Source: Amoebophrya sp. A120
Lineage: Eukaryota; Sar; Dinophyceae; Syndiniales; Amoebophryaceae
Length of the DNA stretch: 64,000 bases
Assembly (NCBI GenBank): GCA_905178155.1
Contig: CAJINV010000012.1
Coordinates: 2,763,765-2,827,764 of the forward strand
Reading direction: 5' to 3'
Under the pieces are notes generated by a model. That model was given only the letters and a program-made list of their open reading frames with translations, made no database searches and was not told the origin of the DNA. Positions 46,701 through 58,700 of the stretch are shown here, in pieces (position 1 is the first letter of the stretch; the number at the start of each line of letters is the position of its first letter). The position numbers were made by a program, and so were the translations under genes.

Positions 46701-49700
46701 CCGACGTTCATGTAGTGGTGGCTGTACCAGGTGTAGACTGGGTCGGAGTACGAGGGGTTTTCCCCCCAACACAGCGTGTATCGGTCCGCGTCGCCTAACT
46801 TCGGGATTCCAAAATTCCACGTGTTATAAGGGTATCCTGATTGAAAACGTCCCCACACCAGCGTCAACAAGATGGGAAATCTGCTAGACAAATCAACAAG
46901 CTTTGGTTGTTTGGCATGACACGTTTGTCCTCGTAGTGTAATTATCCTGTTTAGCTAGTTCAGAAGCATCACAGATCGAGCCTACCTTGCTGTTTCTAGC
47001 ATTGCAAATTCCAAAACACGAATAAAAAATGCTTCTCATACCGCTCCGCATGAGAAACTTTTTTGGCATGCAGAATTGCATGACAACTCTGGTGGGGTGG
47101 GGATGTTTTTACACAGGATAACGGGTCTTTGTCGTTCTGCGCGTCTTCCACGTTCCAAGAATGCTCCAGCCACTCGTCCCCAGACAGCACATCGGACCGG
47201 ACCCACCTGCCATCGGCCAAGTAAACCCGGCTCCGAAATGCCCAGGGTAGAGTGTCGCGGACGTTGTATCAAATGCAAAAGTGTCTGGGTCTGGAAGAAT
47301 GCCAGACTTGTCATGCAGGTTTTCCATGACCCATGAGGTCTGGTATGCAGGACATAGCATGACAGATTCTGTGCGAGTTCTATCATGCCTATCCTGCATG
47401 AGAAACTGCCTCTCGATTAGGTCAAAAGTGGACAGCTTTTGGTAATCATGCAGATGCAACACAGATTTTAATTTTTACATGATTCAGATTTAGCATGACA
47501 AGTGGCTTTGTTCCACCAGACCCAGACATTTTTGCCTTTGATACTTTGTCGTATTTCGCCACCCCGGCGGGAAGTTCCCCGCACAGCCGGTTGTTTCTCG
47601 TCCGGAGGTCTATGACCGCGACCCGGTCTAGCCAGGTGTAGTCCGCGGCGGAGGCGCCGGGGAGCTGAAAGCGGCACAGGCGGAAGAAGTAGCAGGTAAT
47701 GTCCCTAGGCAAAGGTCCGGGGAAATTCAGATACCCCACCGGGACGCGCATTTTCGACAGAAGGAACTCGTTGTTGGTTGCACTGGAAACCGGCACCACC
47801 AAGTCCCCCGTATTCGCGGCCACATCGTACAGAATCGGCTGGTGGCCCCAGCAGAGCCGGTAGCCCAGACCGGCGGCCGTGGCTGCCGTGGAATTTATGA
47901 CTGGGAAACCGATGGAGTACAAATCAAAATTGTCCTGGTCCACGGGGAACGGGTTCTGCAAGTTCTTCGCCTGCACGAGGTTTTTCGGGTCGGTGTCGCT
48001 GCAGTCCACGTTTTCTTTCAAAGCGCGAATGTAGTTGGTCGCGGCAACTTGGGTGTTTCGGAGGAGGACGATACACTCGCGGCCGATAATATCGCAAGAA
48101 AAAACTGCTTCACTGTGAACTTGTGATGCAGAAAATGGAATACAGAACTATTTGTCTTGCTACATCTGCAAGGCATCGGATTTTCAAGCGTGTTCCCCTT
48201 TGGGAAGTGCGCATGACAAATTTTCAGTGTCATGTGTATCAAACTTGCGATGCAGATCTTGCAAAATCATCACAGCGAAACACTTTTTTCATGGGATAGA
48301 TAATGCACCGGGTCGACCCGGAGATGGAAGAGTGAACGGCTAGGTTCCCAGGGCCAGTTAGGTCCACACGCCCGGCACTGTTGGAGTTGGTTTTTTGTCA
48401 ACATGCAGTAGACACACAAGTTGTCGCGCAAGAAACAAGCCACAAGAAAAAGTAAATGCAATAATTTTCTATACCGCAAGAACGGCATTGCGCCGTACTC
48501 TTGTCCCCAACAGAGGAAGTAGCTCATTCTGGCTGGGTGCGCCCCCACAATCGCGCCCAAATCGAAGAAGATCCGCGGTGCGTAGCCGTCCGGACTACTG
48601 TTATTTGTCGACGTAGCGTTGAAGACGTTGACATCGTACACTTCGTTGGTTGTCCCGGACCGAATTCCCGTCCAGGTGATCGGATTAAACGCGATACCCT
48701 GCGTGTTCGGGCACTGCTCGCCAAACACCAATTGTCCGATGTTGTCCTGCCTCAAATTCACCCCCTTCGCGCCCGCGACGCACTCTTCGCCCATGATGCA
48801 GCTGCTGACCACACCATCCTGGTCGGGCCCGGAGAGCGAGAGAATCCCGGCCTCGATGAAAAACCGCCGGACCTCCCCCGCCGCGACAAATTGGTTCTCC
48901 GCGAAACAGATTTTGTAGTCAATCACGTCTGCGCGATCGATGAAACCCATCTCGTAGAGCCGAGACGTAGCGGAATGCGGCTTGCTGTCCATTCGCGGGT
49001 TGAAAATCGAGGAGATTTCCTTATCAGAAACCAACTGTTTCTGGTCTATGGATGTGTCAGGATCGAAATCGACAAAATCGAAAATTTTGTGATGCATAAA
49101 ATGCAGGGCACCGAAGGCCTGTATTGGGGAGCAGGCAAATGAGGCCGATTGTAAGCCTCTTTAGGGGTATGCAATGTGCTGCCAGAGTAGCACGACAGGA
49201 GCAGTCTTCTTTGTCCAAACAGCATGACAGGCTGGACGTGGGTGCCCCCGAAATTTGTCATGCGCCACTTGGAAACTGAGGCTCGAACTAACATAGATTT
49301 TGTGCATCGCAAATTTTTTGGTTTTGTCAATTTCGATTCTGACACTTCCATATGGTCCTCCGGTTGCGTGCAGTCCCCGGTGTTGTTCTTCAGCACTTGC
49401 AGCGCGTTCGCCGCGCGCAAGCCCACACCGCGGACAATAATGTCGCACTGGAATCCGAGCCAGCAGTAGTGGATTTCCCAGTTGACGCCGGTGATGAGAA
49501 TCTGTCCGAGTCTCACGTTCAGCAGATCCCCCGCTTTCCCCCAACACAGGTAAAAGGTCCCGGCTTCCCCGACGGATATCTCGCCAAAGTCGTACTTCTC
49601 GTATAAAACCTCAAATCCGCGGTATTCCTCCGTCGGCCCGAGTGGGTTCTTCCCGGGCAGGTAGATCAAATTCCGCGCATCGTATATCGCAGGAAAAAAG

Positions 49701-52700
49701 TGTTACAGTGACACATGTGTTGCAATTTCAGCATCACAGAGTTGCTCTGCATGGCGAAGAAAACTTCTAATCCGCACACTATAAGGGAAAGAACGAATGA
49801 AATGAGGCTGGCAAGCATTTCCTGCATGACAGAGGTTGTCTGTCTTGCTTGTCTTCCATCAGAGTGTGTAACTGTAACACTTTTTTCTCACGATATCGTA
49901 GTCCACGAACCCCATGGCGCACTGGGTACGGCTGATCCCCACTCGGTTGCCCATTTCAAACTCCACACCGGTAAGGCGGACGATACAGGAAACTCCCTGC
50001 GCACACGTCACCGTCGCGTTCAAGGAGTACGGCCCGGCCAGCGCCCAGGTCCCCATCCGGACGAATTCCGCGCGCTCCACGTTTTTCACCTTCCAGCACA
50101 GCCCGTACACCGCCGGGGTCCCCTCGATCACGTTGCCCAGAGAGTACACCAGCGTGCCCTGGCCGTGCACGCCGCCAATCGCCTGCGACGCGTGGATGTC
50201 GGACACATTGCTGACCGCAGTCGCGAGTAGGCCGGTCGCGACCTGGTCACAGCTCTCCACGCCGGCGGGCAAAATCCGGATCACCCCGTCCACTTGTCCT
50301 ACCCCGAAGCCCATGCCCTGACCGACGAGGTGTAAACTGCAGTCCCGTCCGAGCACGCATTTGGTCACCGCGAACTCCGGGCCTTGCACCACCGCCCGGC
50401 CGACATTGACCAGGGCTGTGGCGTCGTAGAAGGACACAACTGAGTTGTTGCCGACGAAATTTGGGGATAAAGGATAAGGATCCAAATATCGGGACCACCA
50501 TATCCTGTGTGAAAACGTCCTTACCCCGTACTTGTCAGTTGTCATGCAAACCTGTAAGAGTAAAATGTTTCTCGTGCGCAGTCCCATTAGAAGCATTTTC
50601 TATTGCAAACTGGGAGTTTATTGTCATGCTAGATTCAGGATGAGGTGGCCGATTTCTGATGCAGCTGCACTACCTAAACAGGACTACACTGCGCATTCCA
50701 ACTTGTCATGCGCAACAGCCAAAACTCATGGCTTTGTGTAGCGAAGTTCCCATCTTGACTCGGCGGTGGGGACGTTTTTACGCCGGATACACCAGCACAT
50801 TTGGTACTTCCCCGGCATTCGCTGTAGGAAAAACTCCTCCCCCGGCTCAATCGGCGCCGGGATGGAGGGAACCAGCTGCGGCTTTTTCTTGACGTCACAG
50901 GTCGCGTAGGTAACGTAAGTTATGAAATGCAAAAGCATCGCACTCGTATAAATGCATTACAAATTTTCTCAGCATGAGAAATAAAATTTGTCATGCGGAT
51001 GCACCTTAGGAAAAACATTTGTAATGCATGACTGCAATTACTACGAGTACGATACTTTTGCACAGGATATATGTCTGGATGGACCAACTGAAGGGCGACA
51101 TGCACGGCGCCTCTTATGGAATGCAAATATCCCTGGATGTCTGGAAACTTCTGATGCAAGGAAGGGAATAGCGAGCATACTTTAATGCGCTGCCAAGCAT
51201 GACATAGTTTTTTCGTGGTTCTGAATTGCGTACGCCGCATGAGAAACTGCGTTTTTGAATCACAAACAAGAGGAGCTCTTTGCGGCCACGCAACACAGAG
51301 GCCAGAGTCATGCTAGACTAGCATGACAAACCTCGCAATCTCCCAGACATCCAGGGATATTTGCAATGCATACCCCTAAGATGCACACCATTTCCTTCGG
51401 ATCCGGCCCGAGCGCCAGCGGTGCGATGTAACCGCCTCGGACCTGCGACCGGAGAACCACGAACGTCGGAGTGGGGATGGAGTCCTCGAAGCTGGTAATG
51501 GAGAAAGGGATCAAAGGTGAGTTCTTTCCCTTGGAAATTTGAAAAACAATCAAGCCGTACCTCGTTGTGATCAGCACCGTGTCATTTTTGTACCCGGCCG
51601 TCCCGTGGATCTGGGACACGCCGGAGGCGATTTTCAGAATGCCTGTGCCACTTCCTGTGGTCGCAGCTCCGCTACCGGAGCTGCTTTCATCTCCACTCAC
51701 CTGTTGACTACATACCTGGATGTCCGTGGAATTTGGCCCGGAACTCGAATTCACTAAATCGTCGCTGTAAATCGTTTGATTCGTGCAGTTTACATCGTCA
51801 TCCGAAACGGTGACGAGCTGCCGCAGAAGTAAAACCGACGTGGTATTTGTTCCTGTTCCGCTACTGCTCGTCCCGCTGGTTGAAGATGAGCTACTGGTAC
51901 TTTGTAAGGACACCGTAGTCTCAGACGCCGGCGTAGCCGCGGACGTGTCGGCGACGTCGGTTCCGTTGCCGAGCAAGGCGTAGATGTCTTGGTTCACGGT
52001 CAAAGGGAGGAGGTACTTGTTCAAACTGGACACCGGCTGCATGCCGTGCTCGGACACGGAGAAGCGCGAAATCGTCTCGTTAAAATCGATATCTTGGATG
52101 ATCTCCGCGTTCCAGCGATAGAGCGTCAAAACCGTGTTATCCGGCACGGTAATCGGGATCTTCACGTTCGGATCTTTCATGGCCGGTTCGCCAATCAGGA
52201 TCAAATCATCAAACACATACGATAACTTCGCGGTGCTCGCGGTGATATTGAAATACGGCAGGTCCTATCCTGTGTAGGAACGTCCCCACCCCAGAGTTCT
52301 TGTCATGCAGATTTGCCATGAAAGGAACATTTGTAATGCGCACCCCAACGGGAGGCATTTCCAATCCTGTTTTCGAATTTGTAAAATGCTGCAAAAAGCA
52401 TAAGGAGATGGGTTGTGATGTGGATGTGCTTGCTAAGCCGCATTTTGCAATACAGAGACGAACTTGTCATGCGTGACTCCCAAACCTTCTGGATTTGTGT
52501 TGCGAGATCCCCATCTTGACTCTGGAGCCGTAGGGACGTTTTTACACGGCATAAATCCCGTGTGATGGTCACGAGATTGGACGTGGTGCCCGTCGGGTCT
52601 AACACCGTTCGCGCGATTCGGACGCCGTCATTCCAAGGAAAAATCTCTCCTCCCCATATTTGAAGCGTATCCTGCTGAAAATTTGCGATGCAGTTTGGGG

Positions 52701-55700
52701 CCCACAGTTCCTGTCTGTCTTGGAAGAGGGCAAACGCAGAGAGTCCGCCGCGTTATGCAGGCGCTTTGTAATGCTGGAGGGCCTACAGGGGCGACGTCTG
52801 CCATGCTAGCCGCCTACACAACAAGGCCCCTGCCTAGGCTTACGATCTGCGTGCAGTCCTATACGGCAGGACAGACTTGATTTGTGTACACAAATCCCGC
52901 ACCACAGATTTCCGCTTTTGTATGGGGAGGAGGGGTTTTCCTTTCGATACCCGGACTTCACCTGCGACTTCGGCTCCGCGGAGGTCGAAATAATCGCGTA
53001 CGCGTAATCCTTATCAAATGCAAATACGTCTGGGTCGGGAAGAGTGTGTGATTTGTCATGCATCTCGCGGACCACACGCATGGTCTGGCATGCACACAAA
53101 AGCATCGCAAATTATGCGCGGGCTTCCTCATGCCTATTCCGGATGAGAAACTAGCCTTTTGCCTAGCAAGAATTAGGCAGCTTTTGGCGTTCATGCAACA
53201 CAGATTTCTCTGTGCTCGAAACGCAGCATAAGAAGTTCCACCCTTAGAGACCCAGACTTATTTGCATTTGATAATCCTTGTCTGCGAAGCCGGGCCGGGG
53301 GTTGACCGCGGTGATGTACCGCCCCCCCTCAATGGCGTTCTCAAATGTTACATTCTCAACTGTTACATGGAGATGGATTTGTCATGCAAAATGACCATGA
53401 GCCACCAGACAATGAAGCTGCTTCGCATGACAAATTCCCGGAGGGCTAAATAGCACTAGAATCTGCACCAAATCTGTAATGCAAGACGCGCAAGGTTCTC
53501 CCTTCCACCTGTGCTATTCCTGCATTACAAATTCATGTAACAGTTGAGAATGTAACGTTTGAGAGTCCCATACCCTCAATGCTGAACCTCGGGTCCCCCC
53601 GGGCGGCCCGGCTTATCAAATGTAAAAATGTCTGGGTCTGGAAGAACGGAACTTGTAATGCTGTCTGCGGATTCTAAAAATATCTGTGTTGCATGAGCAG
53701 CAAGAGGAGTCAGCTCTTGGCGCGCGGAGAGGGCATTTCTCATGCGTAATTAGCATCAAGAAGCTCTCAAAAAATCTGTGATGCTAGCACCAGCATCACA
53801 GGCCTCACGGGTCATGCAAAATGTGCATGAAAAGTCCCGACTCTGACATTTTTGCATTTGCTACGGCTGTTCCAACAACAAAAGGAGTTTGCGCCCGGAT
53901 TGTAGGTGGCGTAGAGAATTTTCGACGCACCCGGGCCGGAGTCGACCGTCCACTCAACCAACAAAGTCGTGGAAGACACGAACACCTCATCGGTTGGCAC
54001 GGAACTGAACCGCTCGAAGGAGCCGAGCCCGATGCCAAGCCCGTCCTTGTCGGGGGAATTCAGGTAGGAAATGTCCAGGTACAGATCCGCCACGTGCACG
54101 GAATGCTCTCGGAGAAGTTGCTGCTGCTGGGCAGTGGTCAGATCCGGTGTGGGCGTAGAACTAGAAGTAGCTGCAGCAGAAGTGGTTAAGCTTGTCGCAT
54201 TTGATGTAGAAGTTGTTCCACTGTCGCTACTTACACTGGTCCCCGTCATGAAGCTTTTCGCAGCCCAGCAGAGTCTGTAGTGCTGGAACGCGAAGTCTTT
54301 GACAAACAAATCCGTCCGACTGCCCGGGACCCCAAGGTCAAAGCGGTTGAAGGGAGACTGATCGACCGGGTTGCGCTGATACACAACGGGGTTCGTGTTG
54401 GGCGTGGTTTCCGGATTGTACTATGCACTGCAACAGTATCGCACTAGTATAAACCAGCCATGCTCCGGCTGCCGCCGGAGCGCAAGGCTGTTGGGCCGGG
54501 GCAAGACTGTTTGCCGATCGGACCACAACCCCACGGGCCTATGCACAACGAAACACACTGCTTTCGTGCCGCCCGTTTGCGCCGCGCCAACCCGCTGGAC
54601 CACTTGCGCGCTTCCCGCGCCTGCGGGCGCTCTGCGCAGGGAGCAGCTGCAAAGAACACCGGGGGCGAACAGAAGCCGCCCGGCGGGAGAGGGTAGCGCG
54701 AGAGGGTGGCGCGAGAGGGTAGCGCGAGAGGGTGGCGCGAAAGGGTGGCGCGAGAGGGTGGCGCGAGAGGGTGGCGCGAGAGGGTGCGCGAGAGGTTGGC
54801 GGGGACAGGCGCCGAACAAAACAAGTCCGCGAATGGCCTGCAATGCCAAATATGGGCAGTACCATGCGGATTCGCGCCCGCCACTTTGTGTTTTTACCCT
54901 CTCGCAGACCTCTCGCAGACCCTCTCTTTTACCTCTTTTGGGGGTCCCCGCTAATAATCCGGCTATACTCGCGGGCAGAGGTCGACAGAGGTGGCCGAGA
55001 GGTGGCCAAGAGGGTCCGCGAGAGGTCGCCCCTTATTCGCGCCACCTCTCTCGACCNNNNNNNNNNNNNNNNNNNNNNNNNNNNNNNNNNNNNNNNNNNN
55101 NNNGGCTATACTCGCGCACCCTCTCGCCGACCCTCTCGAAAGGGGTCCCGCGCCACCTCTCCACCTCTGTCGACCTCTTTTTTACCTCTTTTGACCTCTT
55201 TTTGACCTCTCGGCCACCTCTTGTTTACCCTCTGTCTACCTCTTTTTTCGCATGAATATAATATATAGTAATTGCATATACAAATTTTCCCAAGAACAAA
55301 AATAAAATTTGTCATTCTATTTCAGGTAGAAAGTTGGATTTGTCATGCATATCTGCAATTAGTACGAGTGCGATACTTTTGCACAGGATATGTACCAGTT
55401 TTTCGCCATAATCACCGCATTCGCGTCTCCACAGCTGTGCGCGTCGTCGATGATCAGTAAAGAGTTTTCGCTGCTCAGCCCGTAGTAGTGCAAAATTTCG
55501 AAGAAGCACGGCAACCCGATTTTGCAATTCACAATCGGCGCCGGCGTGGACGCGAAGGGCCCCTGCATCGCAAGTACCCCGAGTGTGGTCGAGTACTCTG
55601 CTAAATCAGTAAGAGTAGTTGCACCACTATAATCGGCACTAGCCGAACTCATCTCTTCCGTCCCACTAGCCCAGCACAGCGGGAAGCTCCCTCCGATATG

Positions 55701-58700
55701 CCCCTTTTCCGCGATGCCGAGTTTGTAAAAGGTCGTGTTGTATCAAATGCAAATATGTCTGGGTCTGGAACGAAGCGGACAAGTTTGTCATGCACATTTT
55801 CCATGATTTGTGATGTCTGTGATGCATGCCTTAGCATCACAGTTTTTTTGAGCGCTTACCGATGCGCATCCCGCATGACAAATGCCCTGCTCTCCGCGTA
55901 GCCAAATTTGACTCCCCTTGCTGCTCAGGCAATACAGATTTTTTCAGTATCCAAATGCAGCATCAGAAGTTTGGCTCTTTCAGACCCAGATATATTTGCT
56001 ATGCATATGTTCAAATCCGTTTGGTTCTCAAAAGCGAATTCCTCCAAGGCGAGCTGGGCTGCGGTTTATCAAATGTAAAAATGTCTGGGTCTGGAAACTT
56101 GTGATGCTGTGTGGCATTTATGAGGAGGCCACAATTGCTGGCGCAGCATGACAAGTTTCTGAGCTTCTAGGTGTTGCCTATTCTGCATGACAAACTACGT
56201 TTCTGCATGACAGAAAAGTGGGGCTCTTTGGTAATGTGCATGACAGATTTAAGAGTCATGCCAGACAAGCATGACAAACTTGCATCCTCCAGACCCAGAC
56301 ATTTTTACATTTGATACGGTTAGAGGAACAGAAATTCCTGTTTGGTTGGACAGAAATAAATCGTCGTCCTCACTCGACGCCAAGGCCGCCACCGGTCGCA
56401 GCGGGTAGGCGTTGATATTTGCGCCCGGCCAGATGATGAGGTGCGAAGCATTCACGTCGGCCGCCCCGCAGGTTTGTCCGTCTTGCAGGATGATAATTTT
56501 GTTCAAAGACGAGAGCTTTTCCCCGGTCACCGTAAATTGGCAGTTTTCCGTGAGCGTGCAGGTGACATTCACCATGCTCGGCCCTCCGAGGTACTCTTCT
56601 ACTACAGAGGGGAAAAAAACATCGTCGATCTTCTGCGTGAACACCGGCAACTTCGTCTCCGTCGTTCTTTGATCCACTACACTGTTTGATGCCGTCGAGG
56701 ATACGAGGAAAGAAGAAGTTGTTGTTCCAGCAGCGAGTTTCACGATCCCAAAAAAGGCGAAAAAGGTCGCGTTGGAGCTTGTGCTGTTCAACACCGTCTG
56801 GATGCTGGTGTGGTTCGCGATTTGTATCGACACGCTTTCTATCAAATGCAAATATGTCTGGGTCTGGAAAGTTGTGATGCATGTCAGTGAATAGAAAGCG
56901 CACTGTAATGCACTGCCAAGCATGGCAGACTTGTTTTCCGTGGCTCCGTATTGCGTATTCCGCATGACAAACAGCGTTTTTGCATGACAGACTAGAGGGC
57001 CTCTTGCTGGCTACGCAATACAGAGCTCAGTGTAATGCCAGAATAGCATGACAGATCTCGCATTCTTCCAGACCCAGACATATTTGCAATCCATACTTTC
57101 GTCAAATAAATTTTTCACCCCGGTTGCTACGCCGATCTGCAGTCTGCTTGCCGTGCAATTCTCGAGATTCGTTGCCCCTCTCTCGTAGTCAGTAGCGCAG
57201 GCTTCCGTGATCGCGTACAGGTTGAATTCCAAGGCGGAAACTTCCGGCTCTACCGCTGGGTTGATGATTTTAAGACTCACAACATCAGAAGTAGACGACA
57301 CTGCATAATCATCATTATTATCGTCGAACGCGAAGTCAACTGTTCCGGCGATTTCTCCGTAACCTGTGTCGGTGTCGAGAAAAGTGAAATTCTTCACCTC
57401 ACCCAGAAGTTTTCGATCCGCTAGGTCAACTCCTGTGTCGACAATCTGCTCCGTTGCATCAGTTTGGTTCGTCGTTAGTACCCAGACGCGAAACATGTTC
57501 GAAGTTGTACTTCTAGAGGCTCCCGAAGCAGGAGGAGGAGTTCCCGGTACAACGACTGTGTTTTCTGGAATGGCGAAAGAAAACAGTTCTAAATCCGTGG
57601 TTCCATTCACCGACTGGGTCACCATTCCCGTGCTCTCATTGTTCGAGATGTTCTTCACGAAGTACGGATCACCCACGTCGCTGGCAGTACTGTTCGCCGG
57701 GAGGAAATAGAAACTGTAGGTCAATGAACTGCCCGCCGTCGTGGTGCCTGTCGTTTCCAACACTGCAGTTTGAAAGGTGAAATTCCCCCCTACTTCGCCG
57801 TTATCGGGGTCAAAGTCGGTGAAACTGATCGTGGTGGGATCGACCTGGCCAGGGTCCAAGGGTGATGTTGATGTTGTACTACTGGATTGCTGCAACTCTC
57901 TTCTATTTTTGCCGGCCGCCGCGGCTGTGTCATCATCTGTTCCCCCACCGCTGGGAACATGCCGTCCATCGACGCTTTCCGCTCTCCTCGTTGCTCCTGC
58001 GTAGAGACCTTCTCCGCCAGCTGCGTTCTTTTTTCCATCTGTAGTTCTTGCAGAAGAAGTAGTTCCTTTGCTACTTTTACCATCACCTCTGGCATTTGCT
58101 GCTCTACCTCTTTTCGCTGATGACGAACCTGCATTGATGTTATTCTTGCCTTCTGCTCTCGAATTTTTCTCCGTAGTTTTCCCAGCGAGAGTGCCGGTAG
58201 AGGATGCACTAGAAGTTTCCGCACTCTTCGCGACCCTCCGCTTCTCGGCAGCAGATAGTGATGTTTCCGCTGTAGTTCTTGCACCATCACCAGCGGTGGT
58301 AGTACTGTCCTCTTGTGAAGAAGTTGTACTTCTAGTGATTTTTCCACCTCCCGTCCGCCCCTTTCTAGCAACATCTTCAGTCGCCGGGATGATCGCGGCG
58401 GGCTGCTGCATGTTTTCCTCTCGACCATTCTTTTCCTCCTGCTGCTCATCGATGGTGTTCTTGTTGTCCAACCCCCCTGTTGCTGCAGCCCGGCTGTCTG
58501 AAGATGTGGGTTTATCTTTATTTTTTGTAGTTCTAGTTTCTGGCTTTCCTGCGTCAACACCTCCCGTATTACTGCGCGGCCGGGAGGCGGAGGGCAGTCT
58601 CTCTTCGAGGTCCATCTCGATGCCATTCTTTCGGCGAGTATGATCTGCATTTGGTGGCCCACTTGTTGTAGCTTCTCGACCTCGTCGTCGCTCCTCTTCC

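Larger units (their letters stand above)
54422..55390. mobile_element. introner-like element, family B, with nested GC-rich insert
   Basis: Left 33 bp and right about 140 bp are a B element; exact outer repeat TGTAC. Removal of the whole block gives AKNWYNPETTPN in the giant gene. The insert (about 54455-55250) is described separately. Confidence 0.88.

Noticed and set aside
48378-48474. Apparent hydrophobic segment (LLHLLFLVACFL) in the giant protein
   Set aside because: It is inside a GT-AG intron; splicing it out completes a normal GP/CIIGREC module.
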